64,000 bases of DNA, from the NCBI RefSeq assembly GCF_041908905.1, contig NZ_JAYREK010000009.1:46448-110447 (forward strand). Reading direction: 5' to 3'. Positions 43,734-53,127 of this stretch are shown piece by piece. Every line of letters starts with the position of its first letter. Within the stretch, counting starts at the first letter, position 1. A program made the translations under genes and the position numbers. The DNA comes from Zoogloea sp041908905 (GTDB taxonomy: Bacteria; Pseudomonadota; Gammaproteobacteria; Burkholderiales; Rhodocyclaceae). The notes under the pieces were generated by a model. That model searched no databases and was not told where the DNA came from. It saw only the letters and a program-made list of their open reading frames with translations.

Positions 43734-44825
43734 TCAGGCGAAGAGGCGCAGGGCCAGCGGCGAACCGGCCGGGATGCCGTGCTCGGCCATCTGGCCCTGG
43801 AACTGTTCGATCTGGCTGCGGATCATGCCCGCCGCCTTGTCGCCGAGGGGCGAGCGGTTGTCGTCCACCACCACGCCGCCGAGGGCGTCGGCGACATGCT
43901 GGGCGAGCTTCATCATGCGCTCGAAGGCGCGCACGCCGTCGGCCACGCGGGGCACGTCGAGGATGAGGGTGACGCCCTGGGTCGTCATGCTGCGCATCCC
44001 CTCGGCAGTGAACAGCACCGGCTCGAGGTTGGAGAAGACAAACTCGGTCGCCCCCTTGTCGTCGCGGGCATGGAAGCTGCCGTCGCCCAGCAGCTCCAGC
44101 CCGGCGGTCTGCAGCAGGCCGCTCAGCTTGGCGCCGGGAAGGGCCCGGTCGCGGGCCAGCACGTTGACGCCGATCTGGATGTCGACGCCGGCGCAGAACT
44201 GGTCGAGGGCCGCGCCGCGGGCCACCGCCTCGGCCCGGGCCGGCAGCAGCGGGATCGCCATGAAGGCATCGCAGACCCGCTGCAGCCCCGCCGCCAGCTG
44301 GGCCAGCTCGCCCTCGGACGCCGCGCCGCGGCGGTCGACCAGCTGAAGCGCAGCGCACAGCCAGTGGTAGCGGGAAGCGCCGTGGGGGTTGAGGGGCTCC
44401 CAGCGGTTGTCGGTGTCGGAAAAGCCGAACCAGCGCAGGGGCTTGCCGATGCCGTCGAGGTGCTGGGCGGCGGCATGGCAGAACTGGCCGGCCACCACGG
44501 ACTCGATGGACTCGATGCGCACCACCCAGTCGGCGCGCTCGTCCACCTCGGGCGGCAGCAGCGGGACCCGGCGGGCGCTGGCGTCGCGGAGCTCCTGCTC
44601 GGAGGGCGCGGGGCGCGGCGGCGCCTCGCCGGCGATCACCGGCTCCAGGCGATCGGCGCCCGGCGCGGCCGGCTCACCGACCACCGGCTCCTGCAGGCCC
44701 ACGTTGGCGAGGGCCTCGGCGGCCTTGCGCTGCTTGCGCTCCTGCCACTTGTTCAACGCAAAGATACCGACGACGACCACGCCGCCGGCACCGATCAAAC
44801 CCATCTGCAACTCACTGATCGACAT
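43734..44825 (-). CDS. zipA: ZipA-like cell division protein
   Basis: Membrane anchor candidate for FtsZ. 363 aa: one N-terminal membrane helix (QMGLIGAGGVVVVGIFALNKW) with the rest cytoplasmic, a Pro/Glu-rich linker (about residues 45-90) and a C-terminal ZipA FtsZ-binding-like domain (about 200-345; VNVLARDRALPGAKLSGLLQ, ALFTAEGM-like and TLILDVPRVADG). Diverged from E. coli ZipA, but position between smc and ligA is the conserved zipA location. Name given on domain plus context. Confidence 0.8.
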   Translation of the reverse strand: MSISELQMGLIGAGGVVVVGIFALNKWQERKQRKAAEALANVGLQEPVVGEPAAPGADRLEPVIAGEAPPRPAPSEQELRDASARRVPLLPPEVDERADWVVRIESIESVVAGQFCHAAAQHLDGIGKPLRWFGFSDTDNRWEPLNPHGASRYHWLCAALQLVDRRGAASEGELAQLAAGLQRVCDAFMAIPLLPARAEAVARGAALDQFCAGVDIQIGVNVLARDRALPGAKLSGLLQTAGLELLGDGSFHARDDKGATEFVFSNLEPVLFTAEGMRSMTTQGVTLILDVPRVADGVRAFERMMKLAQHVADALGGVVVDDNRSPLGDKAAGMIRSQIEQFQGQMAEHGIPAGSPLALRLFA

Positions 44826-44846
44826 CGCTGTTCCTTGTTTACTGCG

Positions 44847-47800
44847 TCAGGCTGCGACCGTCTCGGCCAGACGCAGCGCTTCTTCGATATCCACTTCCAC
44901 CACCCGCGACACCCCTTGCTCCTGCATCGTCACCCCCACCAGCTGCTGCGCGATCTCCATGGTGATCTTGCTGTGGCTGATGAAGATGAACTGGGTCTGC
45001 GACGACATGCGCTTGACCATCTGGCAGTAACGCTCGGTGTTGGAGTCGTCGAGCGGGGCATCCACCTCATCCAGCATGCAGAAGGGCGCCGGATTGAGCT
45101 GGAACATCGAGAACACCAGCGCAATCGCGGTCAGGGCCTTTTCGCCGCCCGAGAGCAGCTGGATGGAACTGTTCTTCTTGCCCGGCGGCTGGGCGACGAT
45201 GGAGATGCCCGCATCGAGGATCTCGTCGCCGGTCAGGACCAGCCGCGCTTCACCGCCGCCGAACAGCATGGGAAACAGGCTGCCGAAGTGGTGATTGACG
45301 GTATTGTACGTCTCCTGCAACTGTTCCCGCGTTTCCCTGTCGATGCGCCGGATCGCGTCCTCGAGGGTCTCGATGGCGCCGAGCAGGTCTTCGGCCTGGA
45401 CGTCCAGGTAGGTCTTGCGCTCGGAGGCGCTGCGCAGCTCGTCGAGGGCGGCGAGGTTGACCGCCCCCAGCTCGGCGATCTCCCGCCCGAGACGGGCAAG
45501 TTCGCGCTGCAGCGAGCCTTCCTTGAGGTCGGCGGTGAGCAGCGGCAGCAGGCGGGCCTCGTCGGCCTGGGCCTCCTCGAGGCGGGCGGCGTGCTGCCCC
45601 TCGGCCAGCTCGGCGGCCTGCACGCGCAGGCGCAGGTCGGCGACGCGCTCCCGCTGGGGCGCCGCGGCGTGCTCGGTGCGCTGGCGGTCTTCCTCGAGGC
45701 CGCGCAGCAGCGCATTGGCGCCCTCCAGGGTGTTGCGGCTCTCGGCCAGCGCGGCCTCGCGGGCGGCGCGCAGCGCGACGGCTTCCTGCAGCGCGTTCGC
45801 CACCGAGACCTCGTCGATCTCCAGCAGCGTCTCGCGGCGCTCGGTGAGCTCGTCGGCGATGCGCTCCAGCTGCTCGCCGGCCAGCGCCCGGTTGCGGGCG
45901 ATATCGCCGAGCTTGCTGGCGCATTCCCGCTCGGAATGACGGGCCTCCTGCAGCTCACGGGCCAGGGCCTGTTCAAGGGCGCGGGTCTCCCGCAGGCTGC
46001 TCTCGCGCTCGCGGCGGACGGCCTCGGCGGCGTCGAGCCGGCCGCGCTGCAGCTCGGCCATCTCGCGGGCCCGTTCGAGCTCGGTCTCGGAGCGCATCAG
46101 GCGGTCGCGTTCGGCCTGTTCGCCGTGGGCGATCTCGTCGAGGTCGCGCTCGATCTGGCCACAGCGCTCCTCGAAGCGCATCCGCGCCTGGTTGAGCTTG
46201 AGCACCTCGACCTGCTCGGAATGGACCCGCGCCTGCAGCGCCTGGGCGTCGCGGCGCAGGCCGCTGAGGCTGTCCTGCACCTGGGCCGCCACGGCCTCGG
46301 CCTCGGCCACCGCCTCGTGGGCCAGGGCGGCGGCTTCCTGAGCGCGCTCGACGTCGGCGGCCAGCTGGTCGATCTCGCGCTGGCGCTCGATGACGCCGTG
46401 GGTGCGGGAGTCGGGGGCGTAATGGACCAGCGCGTGGCGGCTGAGCAGCCGCCCCTCCCGGGAGACCAGCGTGACGCCCGGCGGCAGCTCGGCGCGGCGG
46501 GCCAGCCAGGCGCCCAGATCATCGGCCACGAAGACCCGCGCCAGCCAGCCGGCCAGCACGCCGGCAAGCGCCGCATCGTCGGTGCCGATCCGGGCCAGCA
46601 GGGGCTGGGTGCCGGCGGGCGCCTCGCAGGCGTCGGCGTCGGCCGGCAGGCCCGCCAGCAAAAAGGCGAAGGCGCCGGGTACCTTGTCGCCCAGTGCCGC
46701 CAGCGCGGCCTGGCCGTCGTCGGCGGGCAGCGCGGCGAGGCGTTCGCGCAGCACGGCCTCGAGGGCCAGCTCCCAGCCGGCCTCCACGCGGACGCGCTGC
46801 CACAGGGGCTTGAGGGCATCCAGGCGGTGGCGCTTGAGCCAGTCGCCCAGCTGGCCCTGGACCTGCACCTTGTTCTGCAGCTGCACCAGGGCGTCGCGGC
46901 GGGCCTTGAGTTCGGTGGCCTGGCGCTGGGCCTGACGTTCGGCGTCGACGGCCTGCCGGAGGGCCTGCTGGGCCGCGGGCAGGCGGGCCTGGGCGTCGGC
47001 GATGTCGCCCTGCTGGCGCTCCAGGGTGTCCTCGGCCTCGGCCAGCGCCGCCTCGCGCTCGGCCAGCAGGCGCAGGTCGGGGGCCTGTACCGAGGCCTGC
47101 TCCTGCTGCAGGCGGGCGCGGCGCTGGGCCAGCGCGTCGAGGCTGCGCTGGCCGGCCTGGCGGTGGGTCTCCTCGACGCGGATCTGCTGCTCGGCCTGGT
47201 TGAGCTCGCGGCGCACCGCGGCGGCGGTGGCGTCGGCGCCGCGCAGGGCCTCCTCGGCCTCGGGCAGGCGGTCGGCGGCCTCCAGATGGCGGGCCTCGGC
47301 CTGCTCGGCGCGCAGCGCAGCGTTTTCCTGCAGGGCCTCCCAGCGCTCGGCCTCGGCAGCGAGGTTGTCGAGCTGGCTGCGCCACTGGGCGTCGTCCCGC
47401 TCCAGCTGGGCGAGGCGGCTCTCCAGCAGGCGCCGGCTGTCGCGCAGGCGGGCCAGCTCGCCCTCCAGGCGGGTGAGCTCGGAGCTCACCGCGTAAAGGG
47501 CGCCCTGGGCCTGCTGCACGCCCTCGTTGGCGGAGAACTGGGCCTCGCGGGCGGTCTCGAGGCGGCCTTCGAGCTCCTGCAGGTGGGCCGAGTCGGCCTC
47601 GATGCGGCGGGTCGCGTCGGCCAGCTCCTCGGCGAGGCGGGTGCGCTCGGCCCGGGCCTCGTTGCGCTTCATCAGCCACAGCAGGTTCTGGCGCTCGGAG
47701 AGGGTGGCGTTGAGGGTGCGGAACTTCTCGGCCACCGCGGCCTGGACTTCGAGGCGGCCGATCTGCTGGCCGAGCTCGTTGCGGATGTCCTCGAGGCGGG

Positions 47801-48374
47801 TGAGGTTGTCGCGGGCGTCGGATAACCGGCCCTCGGTCTCCTTGCGGCGCTCCCGGTACTTGGTGACGCCGGCGGCCTCCTCCAGGAAGCCGCGCACCTC
47901 TTCGGGCCGCGCCTCGATGATCCGCGAGATCATCCCCTGCTCGATGATCGCGTAGGCCCGCGGCCCGAGGCCGGTGCCGAGGAACAGGTCGATCACGTCC
48001 TTGCGGCGGACCTGGATACCATTGATGTAATAGGTGGACTCGCCGCTGCGGTCGAGCACGCGCTTCACCGCCACCTCGGCGTAGGGCTTCCACTGACCGG
48101 CGGCCTTGCCCTCGGCGTTGTCGAAGACCAGCTCGACGCTGGCCCGCGAGACCGGCTTGCGGGTGGTCGAGCCGTTGAAGATCACGTCCTGCATCGAGCC
48201 GCCGCGCAGGGCCGAGGCCCGCGACTCGCCGAGCACCCAGCGCACCGCGTCGATGATGTTGGACTTGCCGCAGCCGTTCGGCCCCACCACGCCCACCAGA
48301 TTGCCCGGCATGAGCACGGTCGTCGGGTCGACGAAGGTCTTGAAACCGGCAAGTTTTAGTTTGGCGAGACGCAC
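44847..48374 (-). CDS. smc: Chromosome segregation protein SMC
   Basis: Condensin ATPase that organises and segregates the chromosome. 1175 aa, normal length. Walker A GVVGPNGCGKSNIIDAVRW near residue 30, two long coiled coils (about 170-500 and 670-1020) around a hinge (about 510-660), signature LLSGGEKALTAIALVFSMF and Walker B PAPFCMLDEVDAPLDDSN near the C-terminus. The GTG start at 48374 gives RLAKLKLAGFKTFVDPT, the standard N-terminus; the frame is open far upstream but that is antisense to dapC. Here the kleisin partners scpA/scpB are not adjacent. Confidence 0.96.
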   Translation of the reverse strand: MRLAKLKLAGFKTFVDPTTVLMPGNLVGVVGPNGCGKSNIIDAVRWVLGESRASALRGGSMQDVIFNGSTTRKPVSRASVELVFDNAEGKAAGQWKPYAEVAVKRVLDRSGESTYYINGIQVRRKDVIDLFLGTGLGPRAYAIIEQGMISRIIEARPEEVRGFLEEAAGVTKYRERRKETEGRLSDARDNLTRLEDIRNELGQQIGRLEVQAAVAEKFRTLNATLSERQNLLWLMKRNEARAERTRLAEELADATRRIEADSAHLQELEGRLETAREAQFSANEGVQQAQGALYAVSSELTRLEGELARLRDSRRLLESRLAQLERDDAQWRSQLDNLAAEAERWEALQENAALRAEQAEARHLEAADRLPEAEEALRGADATAAAVRRELNQAEQQIRVEETHRQAGQRSLDALAQRRARLQQEQASVQAPDLRLLAEREAALAEAEDTLERQQGDIADAQARLPAAQQALRQAVDAERQAQRQATELKARRDALVQLQNKVQVQGQLGDWLKRHRLDALKPLWQRVRVEAGWELALEAVLRERLAALPADDGQAALAALGDKVPGAFAFLLAGLPADADACEAPAGTQPLLARIGTDDAALAGVLAGWLARVFVADDLGAWLARRAELPPGVTLVSREGRLLSRHALVHYAPDSRTHGVIERQREIDQLAADVERAQEAAALAHEAVAEAEAVAAQVQDSLSGLRRDAQALQARVHSEQVEVLKLNQARMRFEERCGQIERDLDEIAHGEQAERDRLMRSETELERAREMAELQRGRLDAAEAVRRERESSLRETRALEQALARELQEARHSERECASKLGDIARNRALAGEQLERIADELTERRETLLEIDEVSVANALQEAVALRAAREAALAESRNTLEGANALLRGLEEDRQRTEHAAAPQRERVADLRLRVQAAELAEGQHAARLEEAQADEARLLPLLTADLKEGSLQRELARLGREIAELGAVNLAALDELRSASERKTYLDVQAEDLLGAIETLEDAIRRIDRETREQLQETYNTVNHHFGSLFPMLFGGGEARLVLTGDEILDAGISIVAQPPGKKNSSIQLLSGGEKALTAIALVFSMFQLNPAPFCMLDEVDAPLDDSNTERYCQMVKRMSSQTQFIFISHSKITMEIAQQLVGVTMQEQGVSRVVEVDIEEALRLAETVAA

Positions 48375-48614
48375 GGAAGTCCGATGAAATGCGCTGAATC
48401 TGTGGGTTGGAACCAGGTTTTGCCGGCGGGTGGGCAAGCAAATATGCTGCACCGCCGCATAAACCGCGGTCGCTATAATACCATCCGGCCGAAACGTGGC
48501 CAGCGGGCGCTTGAACGACCCGGCCGGGCGCACCGGGCACCGCCTCCGCGCGGCCCCCGCCCGCGGCACCTTCTTCATGCCCCCAGCGGGCCGAATACAG
48601 GAACTCCCCCCAAC
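48375..48614. promoter_or_regulatory. Divergent smc/dapC control region with a TATAAT box
   Basis: 240 bp between divergent starts. A perfect TATAAT at 48474-48479 faces dapC, in an AT-richer patch from about 48435 to 48485, but no good -35 hexamer sits 16-18 bp upstream. The promoter of smc should lie here too and was not recognised. Confidence 0.35.
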
Positions 48615-49829
48615 GTGAATCCGCACCTCGACGAACTCCAGCCCTACCCCTTCGAAAAGCTGCGCAAGCTCTTCGACGGCCTCACCCCGCCGGCCGAGCT
48701 GGCGCCGATCCGCCTGTCCATCGGCGAGCCCCAGCACGCCACCCCGGCCTTCATCCGCCAGAGCCTGATCGACAACCTGGGCGGCCTCGCCAACTACCCG
48801 ACCACCCAGGGCTCCGACGCCCTGCGCCAGTCCATTTCCAGCTGGCTCGAGCGCCGCTTCAAGCTGCCCAAGGTCAATGCCGCGACCCAGGTGCTGCCGG
48901 TCAATGGCTCCCGCGAGGCCCTGTTCGCCTTCGCCCAGTGCGTGATCGACGGCGCCCGGCCCGACGCGCTGGTGCTGTGCCCCAACCCGTTCTACCAGAT
49001 CTACGAGGGCGCGGCCTACCTGGCCGGCGCCAAGCCGTATTTCGTCAACAACCTGCCGGGCAACGATTTCGCGTCCGACTTCGCGGCGGTGCCCGAGTCG
49101 GTGTGGCAGCGCGTCCAGCTGGTCTTCGTGTGCTCCCCGGGCAACCCCACCGGCAAGCTGCTGTCGCTGGCCGAATGGCAGACGCTGTTCGAGCTGTCCG
49201 ACCGCCACGGCTTCATCATCGCCGCCGACGAGTGCTATTCCGAGATCTACTTCGACGACGCCCACCTGCCCGTCGGCGGCCTCGAGGCGGCCCACCGCCT
49301 CGGCCGCAGCGACTTCCGCAACGTGGTGATGTTCTCCAGCCTCTCGAAGCGCTCCAACGTGCCGGGGATGCGCTCCGGCTTCGTCGCCGGCGACGCCGAG
49401 GTGCTCAAGCGCTTCCTGCTCTACCGCACCTACCACGGCTGCGCCATGAGCCCCGCCGTGCAGGCCGCCTCCGCCGCCGCCTGGAACGACGAAGCCCACG
49501 TCATCGAGAACCGCCGCCTCTACCGCGAGAAATTCGCCCAGGTCACCCCGATGCTCGCCGAGCACCTGCAGGTGAGCCTGCCCGACGCCAGCTTCTACCT
49601 GTGGGCGAGGGTCGATCACCTGGGCCTTTCCGACACCGAGTTCGCCCGCCGGCTGCAGGCTGAATATAATGTGACGGTTCTGCCCGGCAGCTTCCTCGCC
49701 CGCGAGGCCCACGGGGTCAACCCGGGTGCCGGCTTCGTGCGCATCGCGCTGGTCGCCGACCTGGCAGAGTGCGTCGAGGCGGCCCGCCGCATCGCCGCCT
49801 TCGCCCAACAACTTTCGAATAATCCATGA
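48615..49829 (+). CDS. dapC: Succinyldiaminopimelate transaminase
   Basis: PLP aminotransferase that forms N-succinyl-LL-diaminopimelate in lysine and peptidoglycan synthesis. 404 aa, class I/II fold. Motifs: IRLSIGEPQHATP, NYPTTQGSDALR, LPVNGSREALFAFAQ, CPNPFYQIYEGAA, SPGNPTGKLLS, and the PLP Lys in FSSLSKRSNVPGMRSGF. GTG 48615 gives NPHLDELQPYPFEKL, the common start of the family. Its stop overlaps dapD (ATGA), which supports the DapC assignment over other aminotransferases. Confidence 0.93.
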   Translation: MNPHLDELQPYPFEKLRKLFDGLTPPAELAPIRLSIGEPQHATPAFIRQSLIDNLGGLANYPTTQGSDALRQSISSWLERRFKLPKVNAATQVLPVNGSREALFAFAQCVIDGARPDALVLCPNPFYQIYEGAAYLAGAKPYFVNNLPGNDFASDFAAVPESVWQRVQLVFVCSPGNPTGKLLSLAEWQTLFELSDRHGFIIAADECYSEIYFDDAHLPVGGLEAAHRLGRSDFRNVVMFSSLSKRSNVPGMRSGFVAGDAEVLKRFLLYRTYHGCAMSPAVQAASAAAWNDEAHVIENRRLYREKFAQVTPMLAEHLQVSLPDASFYLWARVDHLGLSDTEFARRLQAEYNVTVLPGSFLAREAHGVNPGAGFVRIALVADLAECVEAARRIAAFAQQLSNNP

Positions 49830-50677
49830 GCGTACTCGTCCATATCATGCCCCATCACGAACACCCCTTTGCCGCCATCATCGAAGACCTGTGGGAGCGC
49901 CGCGCCGAGCTGTCCCCCACCACCGCGACGAGCGAGCAGCTGCGCGCCATCGAGCACATCATTGACGACCTCGACCAGGGCAAGCTGCGCGTCGCCGAGA
50001 AGATCAACGGCGAGTGGGTCACCCACCAGTGGATCAAGAAGGCCGTGCTGCTGTACTTCCGCACCCACGACAACAAGGTGCTGTCCGGCGGCGACACCCG
50101 CTACTACGACAAGGTCCCGACCAAGTTCGACAACTACACCGAGCACGACTTCCAGCACGGCGGCTTCCGTGTGGTGCCCAACGCCGTCGCGCGCAAGGGC
50201 AGCTTCATCAGCAAGGGCGTGGTGCTGATGCCCTCCTACGTGAACATCGGCGCCTATGTCGGTGAAGGCACGATGGTCGACACCTGGGCCACCGTCGGCT
50301 CCTGCGCCCAGATCGGCAAGAACGTGCACCTTTCCGGCGGCGTGGGCATCGGCGGCGTGCTCGAACCGCTGCAGGCCAACCCGACCATCATCGGCGACAA
50401 CTGCTTCATCGGCGCCCGCTCCGAGGTCGTCGAGGGCGTCATCGTCGAGGACAACTGCGTGATCTCGATGGGCGTCTACATCGGCCAGAGCACCAAGATC
50501 TACGACCGCGCCACCGGCGAAGTCATGTACGGCCGCGTCCCCGAAGGCTCGGTGGTCGTCAGCGGCAACCTGCCCTCCGCCGACGGCAAGTACAGCCTCT
50601 ACTGCGCCGTGATCGTCAAGAAGGTTGACGCCCAGACCCGCGCCAAGACCAGCATCAACGAGCTGCTGCGCGACTGA
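49826..50677 (+). CDS. dapD: Tetrahydrodipicolinate N-succinyltransferase
   Basis: Succinylates tetrahydrodipicolinate, the entry to the succinylase branch. 283 aa. N-terminal helical domain (IIEDLWERRAELSP), hexapeptide-repeat beta-helix (FISKGVVLMPSYVNIGAYVGEG-like centre; GVGIGGVLEPLQANPTII), and C-terminal LPSADGKYSLYCAVIVKKVD. ATG 49826 overlaps the dapC stop; a downstream ATG at 49847 (PHHEHP) is possible but less coupled. Confidence 0.96.
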   Translation: MSVLVHIMPHHEHPFAAIIEDLWERRAELSPTTATSEQLRAIEHIIDDLDQGKLRVAEKINGEWVTHQWIKKAVLLYFRTHDNKVLSGGDTRYYDKVPTKFDNYTEHDFQHGGFRVVPNAVARKGSFISKGVVLMPSYVNIGAYVGEGTMVDTWATVGSCAQIGKNVHLSGGVGIGGVLEPLQANPTIIGDNCFIGARSEVVEGVIVEDNCVISMGVYIGQSTKIYDRATGEVMYGRVPEGSVVVSGNLPSADGKYSLYCAVIVKKVDAQTRAKTSINELLRD

Positions 50678-50687
50678 CCCCACTCCC

Positions 50688-50707
50688 GGGCCGCCCGCGG
50701 GCGGCCC
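50688..50707. terminator. 20-bp perfect palindrome between dapD and pilU
   Basis: Stem GGGCCGCC / GGCGGCCC with CGCG loop, 10 bp after the dapD stop. No T-run follows, so it may slow or partly end transcription, or protect the upstream mRNA, before pilU. Confidence 0.4.
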
Positions 50708-50729
50708 CTGTTCGATTGCGGCCCGCCCG

Positions 50730-51902
50730 ATGATCATCGACAAGCTATTCGCCCTGATGGCCGAAAAGAAGGCCTCGGACATCTTCATCACGGTCGGCAC
50801 GCCGATCCACATCAAGATCGACGGCAACACGCTGCCGATCAACCAGCAGGCCATGGATCCGACGATGATCCACCGCATGGCCTACGAAATGATGACGCCG
50901 GAGCAGGTGGAACGCTTCGAGAGCACCCGGGAGATGAATCTCTCCTTCGGGCGCCGCGACATGGGCAACTTCCGGGTCAACATCTTCTGGCAGCGCAACA
51001 GCATCGCCATCGTCGTGCGCTACATCGCCGGCGACATCCCCAAGCTCGAACACCTCGGCCTGCCGCCGGTGCTCTCCGACGTCATCATGGAGAAGCGCGG
51101 GCTGGTGCTGGTCGTCGGGGCCACCGGCTCCGGCAAGTCCACCACCATCGCCTCGATGCTCGACTACCGCAACGAGCACCGCTCCGGCCACATCCTGACC
51201 ATCGAAGACCCGATCGAATATCTGTTCAAGCACAAGATGTCGATCGTGAACCAGCGCGAGATCGGCTCCGACACCACCGACTGGCACAACGCCCTCACCA
51301 ACGCGATGCGCCAGGCGCCCGACTGCATCCTGATCGGCGAGATCCGCGACCGCGAGACCATGGCCGCCGCCCTCGCCTACGCGCAGACGGGCCACCTGTG
51401 CCTCGCCACGCTGCACGCCAACAACGCCTACCACGCCCTCAACCGGATCTTCAGCTTCTTCCCGACCGACGGGCGCACCCTGCTGTCCCTCGACCTGGCC
51501 GCCACGCTCAAGTGCATCATCTCCCAGCGCCTCGTCAAGCGCCCCGACGGCGGGCGCATCCCGGCCGTCGAGATCCTGCTCAACTCGCGCCAGGTGACCG
51601 AGCTCATCGAGCGCGGCGAGATCTCCGGCATCCGCGAAGCCATGGAGCAGAGCCTGGCCCAGGGCTCGCGCACCTTCGAGCAGGATCTGTTCCGCCTCTA
51701 CAAGGACAAGATCATCACCCTCGAAGAGGCCCTCGCCAACTCCGACTCGCCCACCAACCTGTCGTGGCTGATCAACAACGCCCAGTTCGGCAACGGCGGC
51801 GCCGACAAGGCCGCCAAACCGGCCAGCGGCATCGACTTCGAGACCACCAACCCGGACGGCTCCTCGTTCAGCGAGTTCACCCTCCAGCTCGACAACGACT
51901 GA
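50730..51902 (+). CDS. pilU: PilT/PilU-type pilus retraction ATPase
   Basis: Hexameric motor ATPase of type IV pili, helper of PilT. 390 aa. N-terminal PAS-like domain (MAEKKASDIFITVGTPIHIKI), Walker A VVGATGSGKSTTIASML near residue 130, Asp box ILTIEDPIEYLFKH, Walker B DCILIGEIRDRETM, His box GHLCLATLHANNA. An extended acidic C-terminus and FSFFPTDGRTLLSLDLA fit PilU better than PilT. No pilT or other pilus gene is nearby; the gene sits inside the dap cluster. Confidence 0.9.
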   Translation: MIIDKLFALMAEKKASDIFITVGTPIHIKIDGNTLPINQQAMDPTMIHRMAYEMMTPEQVERFESTREMNLSFGRRDMGNFRVNIFWQRNSIAIVVRYIAGDIPKLEHLGLPPVLSDVIMEKRGLVLVVGATGSGKSTTIASMLDYRNEHRSGHILTIEDPIEYLFKHKMSIVNQREIGSDTTDWHNALTNAMRQAPDCILIGEIRDRETMAAALAYAQTGHLCLATLHANNAYHALNRIFSFFPTDGRTLLSLDLAATLKCIISQRLVKRPDGGRIPAVEILLNSRQVTELIERGEISGIREAMEQSLAQGSRTFEQDLFRLYKDKIITLEEALANSDSPTNLSWLINNAQFGNGGADKAAKPASGIDFETTNPDGSSFSEFTLQLDND

Positions 51903-51981
51903 CCCGGGCCACGCCCCGCAGCGCCCGGCCGCGCCGCCCACGCTCGCGCCGCCCGGGCCTGCCGACGACCGACCTTCCCCC

Positions 51982-53127
51982 ATGACCACGCCCACCCTCG
52001 ACCTCACCCGCACCCTCATCGCCCGCCCCTCGGTGACCCCCGAAGACGCCGGCTGCCTCGAACTCATCGCCGCCCGCCTGGCGCCCCTCGGCTTCGTCTG
52101 CGAACGCATCGACGGCGGCGGCGTCAGCAACCTGTGGGCCCGCCGGGGCACCGCCGCGCCGGTGGTGGTGTTTGCCGGCCACACCGACGTCGTGCCCACC
52201 GGCCCCCTCGACGCCTGGCACTCCCACCCCTTCGAGCCCACCGAGCGCGACGGCATGCTCTTCGGCCGCGGCGCCGCCGACATGAAATCCTCCCTGGCCG
52301 CCTTCGTGACCGCCATCGAGGCCTTCGTCGCGGCCCACCCCGACCACGCCGGCTCCATCGCCCTGCTGCTCACCTCCGACGAAGAAGGCGACGCCACCCA
52401 CGGCACCACCCTGGTGGTCGAGACCCTCAAGGCCCGCGGCGAGACCCTCGACTACTGCATCGTCGGCGAGCCCACCTCCTCGGCCACCCTCGGCGACACC
52501 ATCAAGAACGGCCGCCGCGGCAGCCTGTCGGGCAAGCTCACCGTGAAGGGCGTGCAGGGCCACATCGCCTACCCCCAGCTCGCCAGGAACCCCATCCACC
52601 TCGCCGCCCCAGCCCTGGCCGAACTCGCCGCCGAGGTGTGGGACGCGGGCAACGAATACTTCCCGCCCACCTCGTGGCAGATGTCCAACATCAAGGCCGG
52701 CACCGGCGCCACCAACGTCATCCCGGGCACGCTGGAAGTCATGTTCAACTTCCGCTTCGCCACGGTGCACACCGCCGAGGCCCTCAAGGCCCGCGTGCAT
52801 GCGATCCTCGACCGCCACGGCCTCGACTACGACCTCGCCTGGACCCTCGGCGGCAAGCCCTTCCTGACCCCCCGCGGCACCCTCGTCGCGGCCCTCGAAG
52901 GGGCGATCCGCGACACCCTGGCGATCACCCCCGAGCTGTCCACCACTGGCGGCACCTCCGACGGCCGCTTCATCGCCGAGATCTGCCCCCAGGTCGCCGA
53001 GTTCGGCCCGGTGAACGCCACCATCCACAAGCTCAACGAGTGCATCGCCGTCGACGCCATCGAGCCCCTCTCGGCCATCTACCGGCGCACCCTCGAAAAC
53101 CTGCTCACCGCATCGGACAAGGCATGA
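51982..53127 (+). CDS. dapE: Succinyl-diaminopimelate desuccinylase
   Basis: Di-zinc M20 hydrolase that releases LL-diaminopimelate. 381 aa. Metal and catalytic residues are in VVFAGHTDVVPTGP (His, Asp), FGRGAADMKSSLAAFV (Asp), TSDEEGDATHGT (Glu-Glu), the lid dimerisation domain (about residues 180-290), and the C-terminal GPVNATIHKLNECI (His). All intact. 79 bp after pilU and overlapping prmB (ATGA). Confidence 0.97.
   Translation: MTTPTLDLTRTLIARPSVTPEDAGCLELIAARLAPLGFVCERIDGGGVSNLWARRGTAAPVVVFAGHTDVVPTGPLDAWHSHPFEPTERDGMLFGRGAADMKSSLAAFVTAIEAFVAAHPDHAGSIALLLTSDEEGDATHGTTLVVETLKARGETLDYCIVGEPTSSATLGDTIKNGRRGSLSGKLTVKGVQGHIAYPQLARNPIHLAAPALAELAAEVWDAGNEYFPPTSWQMSNIKAGTGATNVIPGTLEVMFNFRFATVHTAEALKARVHAILDRHGLDYDLAWTLGGKPFLTPRGTLVAALEGAIRDTLAITPELSTTGGTSDGRFIAEICPQVAEFGPVNATIHKLNECIAVDAIEPLSAIYRRTLENLLTASDKA

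Noticed and set aside
41976..47825. Very long open frame (1949 codons) on the plus strand across ligA, zipA and smc
   Set aside because: It is antisense to three well-supported genes. Its composition (Gly, Ala, Gln, Leu, His rich) is what complementary high-GC coding sequence produces, and no domain is recognisable.
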